Positions 44,270-52,732 of a DNA stretch of 64,000 nucleotides are shown in pieces. The notes under the pieces are model-generated. The model saw only the letters and a list, made by a program, of their open reading frames with translations, made no database searches and was not told where the DNA came from. The position numbers were made by a program, and so were the translations under genes. The stretch covers positions 3,762,001 through 3,826,000 of the forward strand of contig NZ_JACCFE010000002.1 of the NCBI RefSeq assembly GCF_014256275.1. The letters are read 5' to 3'. How positions within the stretch are numbered: position 1 is the stretch's first letter; the number at the start of each line of letters is the position of its first letter. Source of the DNA: Rhodococcus sp. 4CII. GTDB lineage: Bacteria; Actinomycetota; Actinomycetes; Mycobacteriales; Mycobacteriaceae.

Positions 44270-44998
44270 GTGGCAGACGAAGTGCTCGAACTCGAACCGC
44301 TCGCCCCGTTCGCGGGACGACGGATGGAACAGGCGATCGCGGCCGTCCGAGCCGCCATCGACGACGGCCGCATGAAGCCGGGCGTGAAGTACTCGGTCTA
44401 CCAACTCGCCGAGGGCCTGGGCATCTCCCGCACCCCGGTGCGGGACGCGCTCCTGCGGCTCGAAGAAGTGGGCCTCATCAAGTTCGAGGCCCGTCAGGGA
44501 TTCCGCATCCTGCTGCCCCAGCCCAAGGAGATCGCCGAGATCTTCGCCGTCCGGCTGGCATTGGAACTGCCCGCGGTCCGCAAGGCCGCCACCACGGCGA
44601 GCGCCACGCTCCCGGACGCCCTGCTCCGGCAACGGCGTCTGATGCAGGATGCCGCCGCCGTCGGCGACGAAAACGGCTTCGCCCGTCACGATCTCGGACT
44701 GCACGACCTCATCCTCGACGCCGCGGACAACGGCCGCGCCCGGGCGATCGTCAAGACCCTCCGCGAGACCACCCGGCTCCTCGGCGCCACCACCGCCGAA
44801 CAGACCCGGACCCTCGCCGACATCGACACCGAACACGCCTCCATCATCGACGCGATCATCGCCGGTGATCCGGTCGCAGCGGGGGCCGCCATGCGCACGC
44901 ATCTGGAGAACACGGGGAAGCTTCTGATCACCCAGGCACTCCGCACAGCCGAATCCACCCAGTCCGTGGACGAGATCTGGTCTGCGGTCATCCCGTGA
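44270..44998 (+). CDS. GntR-family regulator, FCD subfamily
   Basis: 242 residues with GTG start: a winged helix (residues about 20-85, YSVYQLAEGLGISRTPVRDALLRLEEVGL) and an FCD domain with His/Asp motifs (ARHDLGLHDLIL, DTEHASIIDAIIAGD). The palindromic operator immediately upstream suggests autoregulation. It is followed 36 bases later by the glnH-like gene, so it might control that. A divergent target on the other side appears missing. Confidence 0.87.
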   Translation: MADEVLELEPLAPFAGRRMEQAIAAVRAAIDDGRMKPGVKYSVYQLAEGLGISRTPVRDALLRLEEVGLIKFEARQGFRILLPQPKEIAEIFAVRLALELPAVRKAATTASATLPDALLRQRRLMQDAAAVGDENGFARHDLGLHDLILDAADNGRARAIVKTLRETTRLLGATTAEQTRTLADIDTEHASIIDAIIAGDPVAAGAAMRTHLENTGKLLITQALRTAESTQSVDEIWSAVIP

Positions 44999-45034
44999 CC
45001 TGACCGAATGACCTGACGGAACGAGCAGCAGCCG

Positions 45035-46069
45035 ATGACCAGCATCAGTCGACGAACCCGGGACGCGAGACGATCCCGCGGCGGCGCGCGTGGACGGTAC
45101 TGGGCGGCGCTCGTCGCGGCAGTCTCGCTCGGTGCGGCCTGCGCGGCGCCGGCGGCCCTGCCCCCGCCCCTCGCCGGCGACTACTCCGGGTACTCACTAC
45201 CGGACGGTGCCCAGATCCTGCCGCCCGCGAGCAGCGCCCCGCAGCCCCCGCCGGATCCCTCCTCCTGCGGCGCACTGTCGAGCCTGCGACCCGATCCCGC
45301 CGTCCGGCCGGAGACGGCTTCACCCGGTTCGGCGCTGGCCGCGATCCGCGCGCGCGGGCGGTTGATCGTCGGAACCGATCAGAACACGAACCTGTTCAGT
45401 TTCCGGGATCCGAAGACAGGCACACTGCAGGGGTTCGACATCGACCTGGCGAGGGAAGTTGCCCGCGACCTCTTCGGCGACCCGTCCAAGGTGGAATTCC
45501 GGCTGCTGACGTCTGCGGGCCGCTTCGACGCGCTCGAGAGCAACGACGTGGACCTCGTGATCCACGCCACCTCCATCACGTGCGAACGCGCTGCACGGGT
45601 CGGATTCTCCACCGTGTACTTCGAGGCGTATCAGCGACTGCTCGTCCCGGAAGGGTCCGGCATCTCCTCGCCCGCGGACCTGGCCGGCAAACGGGTGTGC
45701 ACCTTTATCGACACCACCTCCCTCGCGACGATCCAGCGCGTGGCACCCACCGCGACGATCGTGGGCGTTCCCGACTGGGACGATTGCCTGACCACGTTGC
45801 AGCTGGGTCAGGCCGACGCGGCCAGCACCGACAACTCCATCCTCGCCGGCCTCGCGGCGCAGGATCCCAACCTCGAGATCGTCGGTCCGAACCTGGAACT
45901 GGAGCCGTACGGCATCGTCGCGAACAAGAACAACGACGATCTCGTGCGCTTCGTGAACGGGACACTCGAACGGCTACGCACGGACGGAACGTGGATTCGC
46001 TTGTACGACAAGTGGTTGAGCCTGCTGGGGCCGGCAACCGGTCCGCCCGCCCCGAGCTACCGCGACTGA
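45035..46069 (+). CDS. glnH: GlnH-like amino-acid-binding lipoprotein
   Basis: 344 residues. A basic N terminus and hydrophobic stretch end in the lipobox LGAAC, then a Pro/Ser-rich linker (to about residue 95). A solute-binding protein family 3 domain follows (GRLIVGTDQNTNLFSFRDPK, LQGFDIDLAREVARDLFGD, DLVIHATSITCERAARVGFS, LQLGQADAASTDNSILAG). In mycobacteria GlnH, GlnX and PknG are encoded together and relay aspartate/glutamate availability. Here it is on the opposite strand, about 14 kb from glnX-pknG, next to a GntR gene. No permease or ATPase subunits of an ABC importer are nearby, which fits a sensor rather than a transporter part. Confidence 0.85.
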   Translation: MTSISRRTRDARRSRGGARGRYWAALVAAVSLGAACAAPAALPPPLAGDYSGYSLPDGAQILPPASSAPQPPPDPSSCGALSSLRPDPAVRPETASPGSALAAIRARGRLIVGTDQNTNLFSFRDPKTGTLQGFDIDLAREVARDLFGDPSKVEFRLLTSAGRFDALESNDVDLVIHATSITCERAARVGFSTVYFEAYQRLLVPEGSGISSPADLAGKRVCTFIDTTSLATIQRVAPTATIVGVPDWDDCLTTLQLGQADAASTDNSILAGLAAQDPNLEIVGPNLELEPYGIVANKNNDDLVRFVNGTLERLRTDGTWIRLYDKWLSLLGPATGPPAPSYRD

Positions 46070-46157
46070 ACGGGTTTGCCGGTCGGTCAGCGCGAAATCC
46101 GGTGTTCGGTCATGAGTGGAACTCCTTCAGCGTCGAGCCACCGGCAGGTGGCGGGTG

Positions 46158-47870
46158 TCAGTGGGCGATCATCGACAGCACGTCGGCGATGACGTCGCTG
46201 TTGGTGCCGTGCGACAGATCGAGCGTCCGGCAACGGTCGTAGTACGGGCTCAGATCCAGCCCGACCCCCAGCCCGTACACCTCGACGTCCCGTTCGTCTT
46301 CGTGCCGCTCGACGACCTCCTGCAGGTGGTGGTCCAGGTAGAACTCGTCGTTGGCCAGCGCGGTGGCGCCGTCCAGTGGGCTGCCGTCCGAGATCACGAA
46401 CAGGAGCCTCCTGCCCGGGGCGTGGCCGCGCATCCGTGTGCACGCCCAGTCGACGGCCTCGCCGTCGACGCCCTCTTTGAACAGGTCGTTCTTCAGCAAT
46501 CCCGCGATCGCGGGACGTGCTCGGCGCCAGGTGCTTTCCGCATCCTTGAACACCAGCTGCCGCACTTCGTTGAGCCGCCCCGGATTGCCGGGGCGTCCGG
46601 ACCGGAGCCAGTCCTTGCGGGCTCGGCCACCGTTCCAGGCGGCGGTCGTGAAACCCAGGATCTCGCACCGGGCGTCGGCCAGCTCGAGCGCCCGCGCGAA
46701 CACGTCGACCAGCGCCGCAACCGGTTCGCCGAACTCCTTCATGGACCCCGAGCAGTCGATGAGGAAGGTCACCGTCGCGTCGGTCCGGGGTTCGGTGCGT
46801 ACGGCTCTGAAGAGTCTGCGTTCGGTGGGTGAGGTGACGAGTTGCGCCAGTCGGCGACCGTCGATGTATCCCTCTTCGCGGCCGTCCTCCCAGCTTTCGC
46901 GGACGGGTTCCGACAGCAGCGCCTTCAGTTGCCGACCGAGTCTGCGGACGTTGATGTGCCGGTCGTCGATGGTGAGGTCGAGCCGCCGGCGGTACTCCTG
47001 GAGCAGTGCGGGCCGGACGAGCGACGCGACATCCCGTGTCTCGTCGTAGGCGCGGGTGAACACGCGGTATCCGTCGCCGCCGTCGCCCAGTGCGCGGCTG
47101 TGCCCCGACACCGCTGTCGCGAACGCGTCGTGGTCGTCCGGATCGGCGTCGAAGATCAGGGAGAAGGCGGCGGCCCGCTCGGCGCGCCGGGTGTCGTCGT
47201 GCTCGTCCGGGTCTGCGGCGGTTTCCAGCCGGGCGCCGATCACCTCGGCGACGGCTCGCGCGTGAATGCCGAAGTTGTGTTGCGAGAATCGGGTTCGGCG
47301 CAGGGGCGGCAGATGGTCGCCGAGGACGGACGCCAGCGCGAACCGGGTCGATTCGATCAGGTCCTCGGTGGTCTCGGGTATCGGCTGGGCGGTGATCCGG
47401 GCCCGGCACATCTGCGTCACCGTGAACAGCAGCATCCCGTGTACGGTCTCCGTCAGCCCGGACGCCACGAACTCCTCCGACCACTGCGCGAAGCGGTGGG
47501 CCAGATTCGCGCGCACACCGCCCATCGCGTCCGCCGCCAGCGACTCGACGCGGAACTGCTCGAGGGTATCGAAGATCAGCCTGCCCGCCGTGTCGGCCGG
47601 GCACAGGCTGCGATGCAGAGCCAGATCGGTGTGGAGCAGTCGCAGGGCCATGCCGTCACCCGCGCCGCGCACGTTCGGGACGTCGTCGTGGGTGGCGGAC
47701 GGGTGCAGGTGCGGGGCGGGCATCGGCACCCGCCGGTGTCCGCGATGGAGCACCGGCCCCCGAAAGTGCAACTCGCCCTGGCCGGTGAGGGCGCGGATCG
47801 CGGCGGCGCAGAGTTCGGAACTGTGCTGCCGCCGGCGGACGGCGTCTGCCCGCGTGGACAATTCGACCAT
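46158..47870 (-). CDS. CobT-like von Willebrand A-domain protein
   Basis: 570 residues. The N-terminal two thirds are helical, with a CobT-type segment (residues about 200-360). The C-terminal VWA domain begins with TVTFLIDCSGSMKEFGEPV, an intact MIDAS DxSxS, and has LLFVISDGSPLDGATALAND. It forms an operon with the CobS-like ATPase (10-base gap) and the IclR gene. Named by likeness to cobaltochelatase subunit CobT, but there is no CobN or other cobalamin gene here. Chelatase function is not supported; a MoxR/VWA chaperone role, as for CbbO or NorD, is the main alternative. Confidence 0.85.
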   Translation of the reverse strand: MVELSTRADAVRRRQHSSELCAAAIRALTGQGELHFRGPVLHRGHRRVPMPAPHLHPSATHDDVPNVRGAGDGMALRLLHTDLALHRSLCPADTAGRLIFDTLEQFRVESLAADAMGGVRANLAHRFAQWSEEFVASGLTETVHGMLLFTVTQMCRARITAQPIPETTEDLIESTRFALASVLGDHLPPLRRTRFSQHNFGIHARAVAEVIGARLETAADPDEHDDTRRAERAAAFSLIFDADPDDHDAFATAVSGHSRALGDGGDGYRVFTRAYDETRDVASLVRPALLQEYRRRLDLTIDDRHINVRRLGRQLKALLSEPVRESWEDGREEGYIDGRRLAQLVTSPTERRLFRAVRTEPRTDATVTFLIDCSGSMKEFGEPVAALVDVFARALELADARCEILGFTTAAWNGGRARKDWLRSGRPGNPGRLNEVRQLVFKDAESTWRRARPAIAGLLKNDLFKEGVDGEAVDWACTRMRGHAPGRRLLFVISDGSPLDGATALANDEFYLDHHLQEVVERHEDERDVEVYGLGVGLDLSPYYDRCRTLDLSHGTNSDVIADVLSMIAH

Positions 47871-47880
47871 GGCCGCGGAC

Positions 47881-48849
47881 TCAGGCCACGCTCGTCGCGA
47901 GCATCGCCGACCGGTCCAGTTCCGCGTCGAAGCAGCGCTGGTAGTACTCGGCGACGACGGGCCGCTCCGCCTCGTCGCACTTGTTGACGAACGACAGCCG
48001 GAACGCCAGTGCCGGGTCGTGGAAGATCTCGATGTTCTCGGCCCAGGTGATCACCGTGCGCGGGGACATCAGGGTGGACAGGTCACCGACCCGGAAACCG
48101 TTCCGGGTCAGGTTCGCCACGGCGACCATCGACGCGAGGAGTTCCCGGTTCAGTGACGGCACCCGCGCGGACACGATCTCGAGTTCCTGTTCGGCGGGAA
48201 GGTGATCGAGGGTCGCGACGATGTTCCAGCGATCGATCTGCGCGTGATTGAGCCGCTGCGCCCCGTGATACAGGCCGTTGAGATTGCCCAGGCCGACGGT
48301 GTTGGCGGTGGCGAACAGGCGGAACGCGGGATGGGGAGTGAGCACCCTGTTCTGATCGAGCAGCGTCAGCTTTCCGTCGCGCTCGAGGATGCGCTGGAGG
48401 ACGAACATGACGTCGGGGCGGCCGGCGTCGTATTCGTCGAGGATCAGCGCGACGGGCCGCTGCAGTGCCCACGGCAGGATGCCCTCCTGGAATTCGGTGA
48501 CCTGTTTGCCGTCCCGGAGGACGACGGCGTCCTTGCCGATCAGATCGAGACGGCTGAGATGTCCGTCGAGATTGACGCGGATGCACGGCCAGTTGAGCCG
48601 CGCCGCAACCTGTTCGATGTGGGTGGACTTGCCGGTGCCGTGCAAACCCTGCACCATCACCCGGCGGTTGCGGCCGAACCCGGCGAGCAGCGCCGTCGTC
48701 ACCGCGTGATCGAAGCGGTATGCGGGATCGATATCGGGGACGTGGTCGACGGGTTCACGGAACGCGCGCACCGTCAGATCGGTGTCGAGACCGAACAGTT
48801 CGCGGACGGACACCGGGTGGGTGGGGGCCGAGGTGGTCATGTCGGGCAT
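47881..48849 (-). CDS. CobS-like AAA+ ATPase (MoxR class)
   Basis: 322 residues, highly similar in pattern to alphaproteobacterial CobS. It has VMVQGLHGTGKSTHIEQVAARLNWPC (Walker A), ALILDEYDAGRPDVMFVLQR (Walker B), LFATANTVGLGN (sensor 1) and GDLSTLMSPRTVITWAEN. Start at ATG 48849 with AAGGAGG upstream. It lies 15 bases downstream of the IclR gene and 10 upstream of the CobT-like gene, all leftward, and the operon is divergent from xsc. Probably acts with its VWA partner on a protein or metal-site client; the client is unknown. Confidence 0.88.
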   Translation of the reverse strand: MPDMTTSAPTHPVSVRELFGLDTDLTVRAFREPVDHVPDIDPAYRFDHAVTTALLAGFGRNRRVMVQGLHGTGKSTHIEQVAARLNWPCIRVNLDGHLSRLDLIGKDAVVLRDGKQVTEFQEGILPWALQRPVALILDEYDAGRPDVMFVLQRILERDGKLTLLDQNRVLTPHPAFRLFATANTVGLGNLNGLYHGAQRLNHAQIDRWNIVATLDHLPAEQELEIVSARVPSLNRELLASMVAVANLTRNGFRVGDLSTLMSPRTVITWAENIEIFHDPALAFRLSFVNKCDEAERPVVAEYYQRCFDAELDRSAMLATSVA

Positions 48850-48864
48850 ACGCCCTCCTTCAAT

Positions 48865-49692
48865 TCATTCGGTCGATTCGGTGATCGTGACCTCGTTCTC
48901 GATCTCACCGATGGCGTCGGCGGCCCGCCGCAGGGCCGGCAGGAGCTTGAGCGCCTTGTCGGGGGTGAGTCGCATGACCGGGGCCTGGACTGCGATGCAG
49001 AGGTTGGAATTGCCTGTGGCGCATGGGACGAGCACCGCGGCGCACACGAGGCCGGGCAGGAACTCCTCGTCGTCGATGGCGTAGCCGTCGCGGCGGACCT
49101 GCTTGAGTTCGGCCTCGATGAGAGCGACGTCGGTGACCGTCTTGGTGGTGTATCGCTCGAGCGGCATCCGCCCGAGCAGTCGCCCGCGCTGCGCCGGACT
49201 GAGTTGCGACAGGATCATCTTGCCGCTCGCCGAGCAGTGCGCGGGAACCCGGGATCCGGCGTGGAGCGTAAACCTAAGGGGCTCAGGCGTTTCCACGCGG
49301 TCGAGGTATACCACCTCGCTGCCCGACAGGGTAGTCACGTTGCAACTCTCGCCGAGTTCCGCGACGAGGTTCCGGAGGATCGCGTGCCGGGCGCCGTGAT
49401 GGGTGTCGTTGAGCAGCAGATTCTCGGCGAAGCGACGCAGGCGGACGCCGGTGCCGTAGTGCCGGCCGTTGTTCTGCCGGGTGAGGAGCCCGGCCCCCTC
49501 GAGTTGCTGCAGCATGCGGTGCAACGTCGGTTTGGCCATGCCCGTCTCCTCGACGAGTCCCTGCAGGGTGAACAGCTGATCCTTGGACGCGATCATCTCG
49601 AGCAGGGCGAAGAGCCGGAGCGTCGGGGTGTCTCCGGGCAGTTCGGCGGTCGGGTGCCCGTTCGACTCGTTGATCCGGTGAATCTCACCCAC
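48865..49692 (-). CDS. IclR-family regulator of the xsc region
   Basis: 275 residues. The winged helix lies about residues 20-80 (TLRLFALLEMIASKDQLFTLQGLVEETGMAKPTLHRMLQQLEGAG). The IclR effector domain carries SEVVYLDRVETPEP, RVPAHCSASGKMIL and DDEEFLPGLVCAAVLV. Start at GTG 49692 with GAGGAGG five bases upstream; the longer 49806 frame runs through the operator. Divergent from xsc and first in an operon with the cobST-like pair. It probably responds to a sulfonate intermediate such as sulfoacetaldehyde. Confidence 0.9.
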   Translation of the reverse strand: MGEIHRINESNGHPTAELPGDTPTLRLFALLEMIASKDQLFTLQGLVEETGMAKPTLHRMLQQLEGAGLLTRQNNGRHYGTGVRLRRFAENLLLNDTHHGARHAILRNLVAELGESCNVTTLSGSEVVYLDRVETPEPLRFTLHAGSRVPAHCSASGKMILSQLSPAQRGRLLGRMPLERYTTKTVTDVALIEAELKQVRRDGYAIDDEEFLPGLVCAAVLVPCATGNSNLCIAVQAPVMRLTPDKALKLLPALRRAADAIGEIENEVTITESTE

Positions 49693-49752
49693 GGTTCCTC
49701 CTCGGCCGGAATGGCGGCGCTCATGTGCCTGTTTCGAAAAATCATACATCCC

Positions 49753-49837
49753 GTTCCAGTTTTGGGAACATTCGTTGACGAAGCGTGTGACGTGCCCTAC
49801 AGTCACTGCACATCACAAAATCACGAACAAAACGTTC
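49753..49837. promoter_or_regulatory. Divergent iclR/xsc control region
   Basis: Two inverted repeats lie between iclR and xsc: GTTCC-N7-GGAAC at 49753-49769 and GAAC-N5-GTTC at 49825-49837. They share the GTTC/GAAC arms, as expected for an IclR dimer binding twice. The region is AT-richer than its surroundings, and TTGACA at 49844 may be a -35 box for xsc, with no clear -10. Confidence 0.5.
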
Positions 49838-49890
49838 CGATTTTTGACATTCTCTGCCGTTTCCGGCGCATCCCTGAAGGAGGATCACAC

Positions 49891-51699
49891 ATGAGCAAGA
49901 AGAAGAACGGTGCCGATCGCACCGCGGTCTCCGGTGTACAGAAGATGACCCCGTCGGAGGCGTTCGTCGAGACGATGGTCGCCAACGGCGTGACCGACAT
50001 GTTCGGCATCATGGGGTCCGCCTTCATGGATGCCATGGACATCTTCGCTCCCGCAGGCATCCGGCTCGTCCCCGTGGTCCACGAGCAGGGCGCGGGACAC
50101 ATGGCCGACGGATACGCCCGGGTCAGCGGGCGGCACGGCATGGTGATCGGGCAGAACGGCCCGGGCATCAGCAACTGCGTCACCGCGATCGCCGCCGCCT
50201 TCTGGGCGCACAGCCCCGTCGTCATCGTCACCCCCGAAGCCGGCACCATGGGCACCGGTCTGGGCGGCTTCCAGGAGGCCAACCAGCTCCCGATGTTCCA
50301 GGAATTCACCAAGTACCAGGGCCACGTCAACAACCCGAAGCGCATGGCCGAGTTCACCGGACGCTGCTTCGACCGCGCGATGTCCGAGATGGGTCCGACG
50401 CAGCTCAACATCCCGCGCGACTTCTTCTACGGCGAGATCGAGACCGAGATCCCGAAGCCCACCCGGCTCGACCGCGGGCCCGGCGGGGAGAAGAGCCTCA
50501 ACGAGGCCGCGGAACTGCTGGCGCAGGCCGAGTTCCCGGTGATCGTGTCCGGCGGCGGCGTGGTCATGGCCGACGGCGTCGAGGAGTGCAAGGCACTCGC
50601 CGAGCGTCTCGGTGCCCCCGTCGTCAACAGCTACCTGCACAACGACTCGTTCCCCGCCAGCCACCCGCTGTGGACCGGACCGCTCGGCTACCAGGGGTCG
50701 AAGGCCGCGATGAAGCTGATCAGCCAGGCCGACGTGGTGCTGGCACTCGGTACCCGCCTCGGCCCCTTCGGCACGCTGCCGCAGCACGGCATGGACTACT
50801 GGCCCAAGAACGCCAAGATCATCCAGATCGACGCCGACCACAAGATGCTCGGCCTGGTCAAGAAGGTGTCCGTCGGGATCTGCGGCGACGCGAAGGCCGC
50901 CGCCGTGGCCCTCACCGAGCGGCTCGACGGCAAGGCGCTCGCGTGCGATGCCAACCGCGAGGAGCGCAGCAAGAAGATCGACGCCGAGAAGGCCGCGTGG
51001 GAGAAGGAACTCGACGAGTGGACCCACGAGCGCGATCCGTTCAGCCTCGACATGATCGCCGAGCAGGAAGGCGAGGAGGGCAACTGGCTGCACCCGCGCC
51101 AGGTGCTGCGTGAGCTGGAGAAGGCGATGCCGGAGAACGTGATGGTGTCCACCGACATCGGCAACATCAACTCGGTCGCCAACAGCTACCTCCGATTCGA
51201 GAAGCCGCGCAGCTTCCTCGCCCCGATGAGCTTCGGCAACTGCGGTTACGCACTGCCGACCGTCATCGGCGCGAAGGCGGCGGCGCCGGAGCGTCCCGCC
51301 ATCGCGTACGCCGGCGACGGAGCCTGGGGAATGAGCCTCGGTGAGGTCATGACGGCTGTCCGCCACGACATCCCGGTCACCGCGGTCGTGTTCCACAACC
51401 GGCAGTGGGGTGCGGAGAAGAAGAACCAGGTCGACTTCTACAACCGCCGCTTCGTCGCCGGTGAGCTCGAGAGCGAGTCGTTCGCCGGGATCGCGCAGGC
51501 GATGGGCGCCGAGGGCATCGTCGTCGACAAGCTCGAAGAGGTGGGCCCGGCGCTGCAGCGCGCGGTGGCCGCGCAGATGAACGAGGGCAAGACGACGGTC
51601 ATCGAGATCATGTGCACCCGTGAACTCGGCGACCCCTTCCGCCGCGACGCGCTGTCGAAGCCGGTGCGCCTGCTCGACAAGTACAAGGACTACGTGTAA
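49891..51699 (+). CDS. xsc: Sulfoacetaldehyde acetyltransferase
   Basis: 602 residues, full Xsc length. N-terminal ThDP pyrimidine-binding domain (VTDMFGIMGSAFMDAMDIFAPAGIRLVPVVHEQGAGHMADGYARVSG) has the catalytic Glu in HEQG. The central domain contains IVSGGGVVMADG. The C-terminal pyrophosphate domain has AYAGDGAWGMSLGE...HNRQWG for Mg-ThDP. Converts sulfoacetaldehyde and phosphate to acetyl phosphate and sulfite (EC 2.3.3.15). Distinguished from acetolactate synthase by the MGSAFMDAMD and FGNCGYALP segments. ATG 49891 sits behind AAGGAGG. Central enzyme of this cluster; divergent from iclR-cobST-like. Confidence 0.96.
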   Translation: MSKKKNGADRTAVSGVQKMTPSEAFVETMVANGVTDMFGIMGSAFMDAMDIFAPAGIRLVPVVHEQGAGHMADGYARVSGRHGMVIGQNGPGISNCVTAIAAAFWAHSPVVIVTPEAGTMGTGLGGFQEANQLPMFQEFTKYQGHVNNPKRMAEFTGRCFDRAMSEMGPTQLNIPRDFFYGEIETEIPKPTRLDRGPGGEKSLNEAAELLAQAEFPVIVSGGGVVMADGVEECKALAERLGAPVVNSYLHNDSFPASHPLWTGPLGYQGSKAAMKLISQADVVLALGTRLGPFGTLPQHGMDYWPKNAKIIQIDADHKMLGLVKKVSVGICGDAKAAAVALTERLDGKALACDANREERSKKIDAEKAAWEKELDEWTHERDPFSLDMIAEQEGEEGNWLHPRQVLRELEKAMPENVMVSTDIGNINSVANSYLRFEKPRSFLAPMSFGNCGYALPTVIGAKAAAPERPAIAYAGDGAWGMSLGEVMTAVRHDIPVTAVVFHNRQWGAEKKNQVDFYNRRFVAGELESESFAGIAQAMGAEGIVVDKLEEVGPALQRAVAAQMNEGKTTVIEIMCTRELGDPFRRDALSKPVRLLDKYKDYV

Positions 51700-51714
51700 T
51701 TCCCCATCGCACCA

Positions 51715-51747
51715 GGTGGTCCCCGGCGAATGCGGCCGGGGGCCACC
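51715..51747 (+). terminator. Hairpin terminator after xsc
   Basis: GGTGGTCCCCGGC (51715-51727) pairs with GCCGGGGGCCACC (51735-51747) over a seven-base loop, 15 bases after the xsc stop. A long GC stem without a U-run. Some read-through to tauE remains possible. Confidence 0.55.
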
Positions 51748-51853
51748 GTCGCGTGCCCTGGTACCGACGATCCGTCGCGGACTGGACCTGTCGCTTCGGC
51801 GGCGTGGCACCCACACTTCTTCCGGAGACGACTGCGAAACGGAGTGACAGAGT

Positions 51854-52609
51854 ATGGCGGCAACGGTGTGGGATCTGTCGCTGCCTGCCCTCCTCTTCGC
51901 GCTCGGCGTCGTCGTGGCCGGCGGCGTCGTCCGCGGCTTCGGTGGCTTCGGCGGCGCGATGGTGTGGGTAGCGGGACTCGTCGTCCTGCTCCCGCCGACG
52001 TCGGTGATCCCCACCGTCTTCGTCCTCGAGGTCGTGGCGAGCGCCGCGATGCTGCCCCAGGTGTGGCGGCAGGTGCACTGGAAGTCGTTGCGCTGGTTGT
52101 TCGCCGGCACGCTGATCGGGATGCCGGTGGGGATGTGGGCGCTCACGCAATTGTCCGGCGACCTGGTGCGGGTGCTGCTCGGTGTCGCGATCATCGGATC
52201 GGCCGTCGCCATGGCCGCGGTCCCCGACCGGCAGTCGCTGCCCGGCCCCGCGACCACCGCCGCGACCGGTGTGGCGTCCGGTCTCCTCAACGGCGGCTTC
52301 GCTCTCGGTGGTCCGCCCGCCGTCCTGATGTACTTCTCCGCGTCCTCCCACGTCGCCGCCGGACGCGCCTCGCTCGTCGTGTTCTTCCTCGTCATCGATG
52401 CATTCGGCGCGGCCGGTTCGGCTGCCGGTGGTCTTCTCACCGTTCCCGTCCTCGCCCAGATCGTCCTGTTCGCACCGCTGTGCATGCTCGGCGCCGCCGC
52501 CGGGAAATGGCTGTTCGACCGCACCACCGCCCAGCAGGTCCGCCAACGCGTGCTGTGGTTGCTCGGCTTCCTCGGCGCCGCCGTCCTCGTGCAGGTGGCG
52601 TTGCGGTAG
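51854..52609 (+). CDS. tauE: TauE/SafE-family sulfite exporter (first copy)
   Basis: 251 residues, about eight membrane segments, with the two halves typical of DUF81/TauE proteins (VVRGFGGFGGAMVWVAGLVVL in the first, GVASGLLNGGFALGGPPAVLMYF in the second). TauE of Cupriavidus necator exports sulfite formed by Xsc, and the position directly after xsc supports that role. A second TauE-type gene occurs at 61489. Anion specificity is not visible in sequence. Confidence 0.85.
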   Translation: MAATVWDLSLPALLFALGVVVAGGVVRGFGGFGGAMVWVAGLVVLLPPTSVIPTVFVLEVVASAAMLPQVWRQVHWKSLRWLFAGTLIGMPVGMWALTQLSGDLVRVLLGVAIIGSAVAMAAVPDRQSLPGPATTAATGVASGLLNGGFALGGPPAVLMYFSASSHVAAGRASLVVFFLVIDAFGAAGSAAGGLLTVPVLAQIVLFAPLCMLGAAAGKWLFDRTTAQQVRQRVLWLLGFLGAAVLVQVALR

Positions 52610-52732
52610 AGCCCCTCTCGGGCCGCGCTGGTACCGTCCCGCGGTCGTCTTCTGGCCCTGTTGCCCGCGTCACACTGCGCGCAAGGTAGTGCTCGAACTA
52701 CTTCGACGCGGTAACGAAAGGCAGGCACTGCA

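Noticed and set aside
46158..48849. Genuine cobaltochelatase subunits CobS and CobT
   Set aside because: Sequence likeness is strong, but CobN and all other cobalamin genes are absent here, so the chelatase name was not used as a function.
48202..49890. Upstream extension of the xsc frame
   Set aside because: It runs antisense through cobS-like and iclR; ATG 49891 with AAGGAGG is the start.
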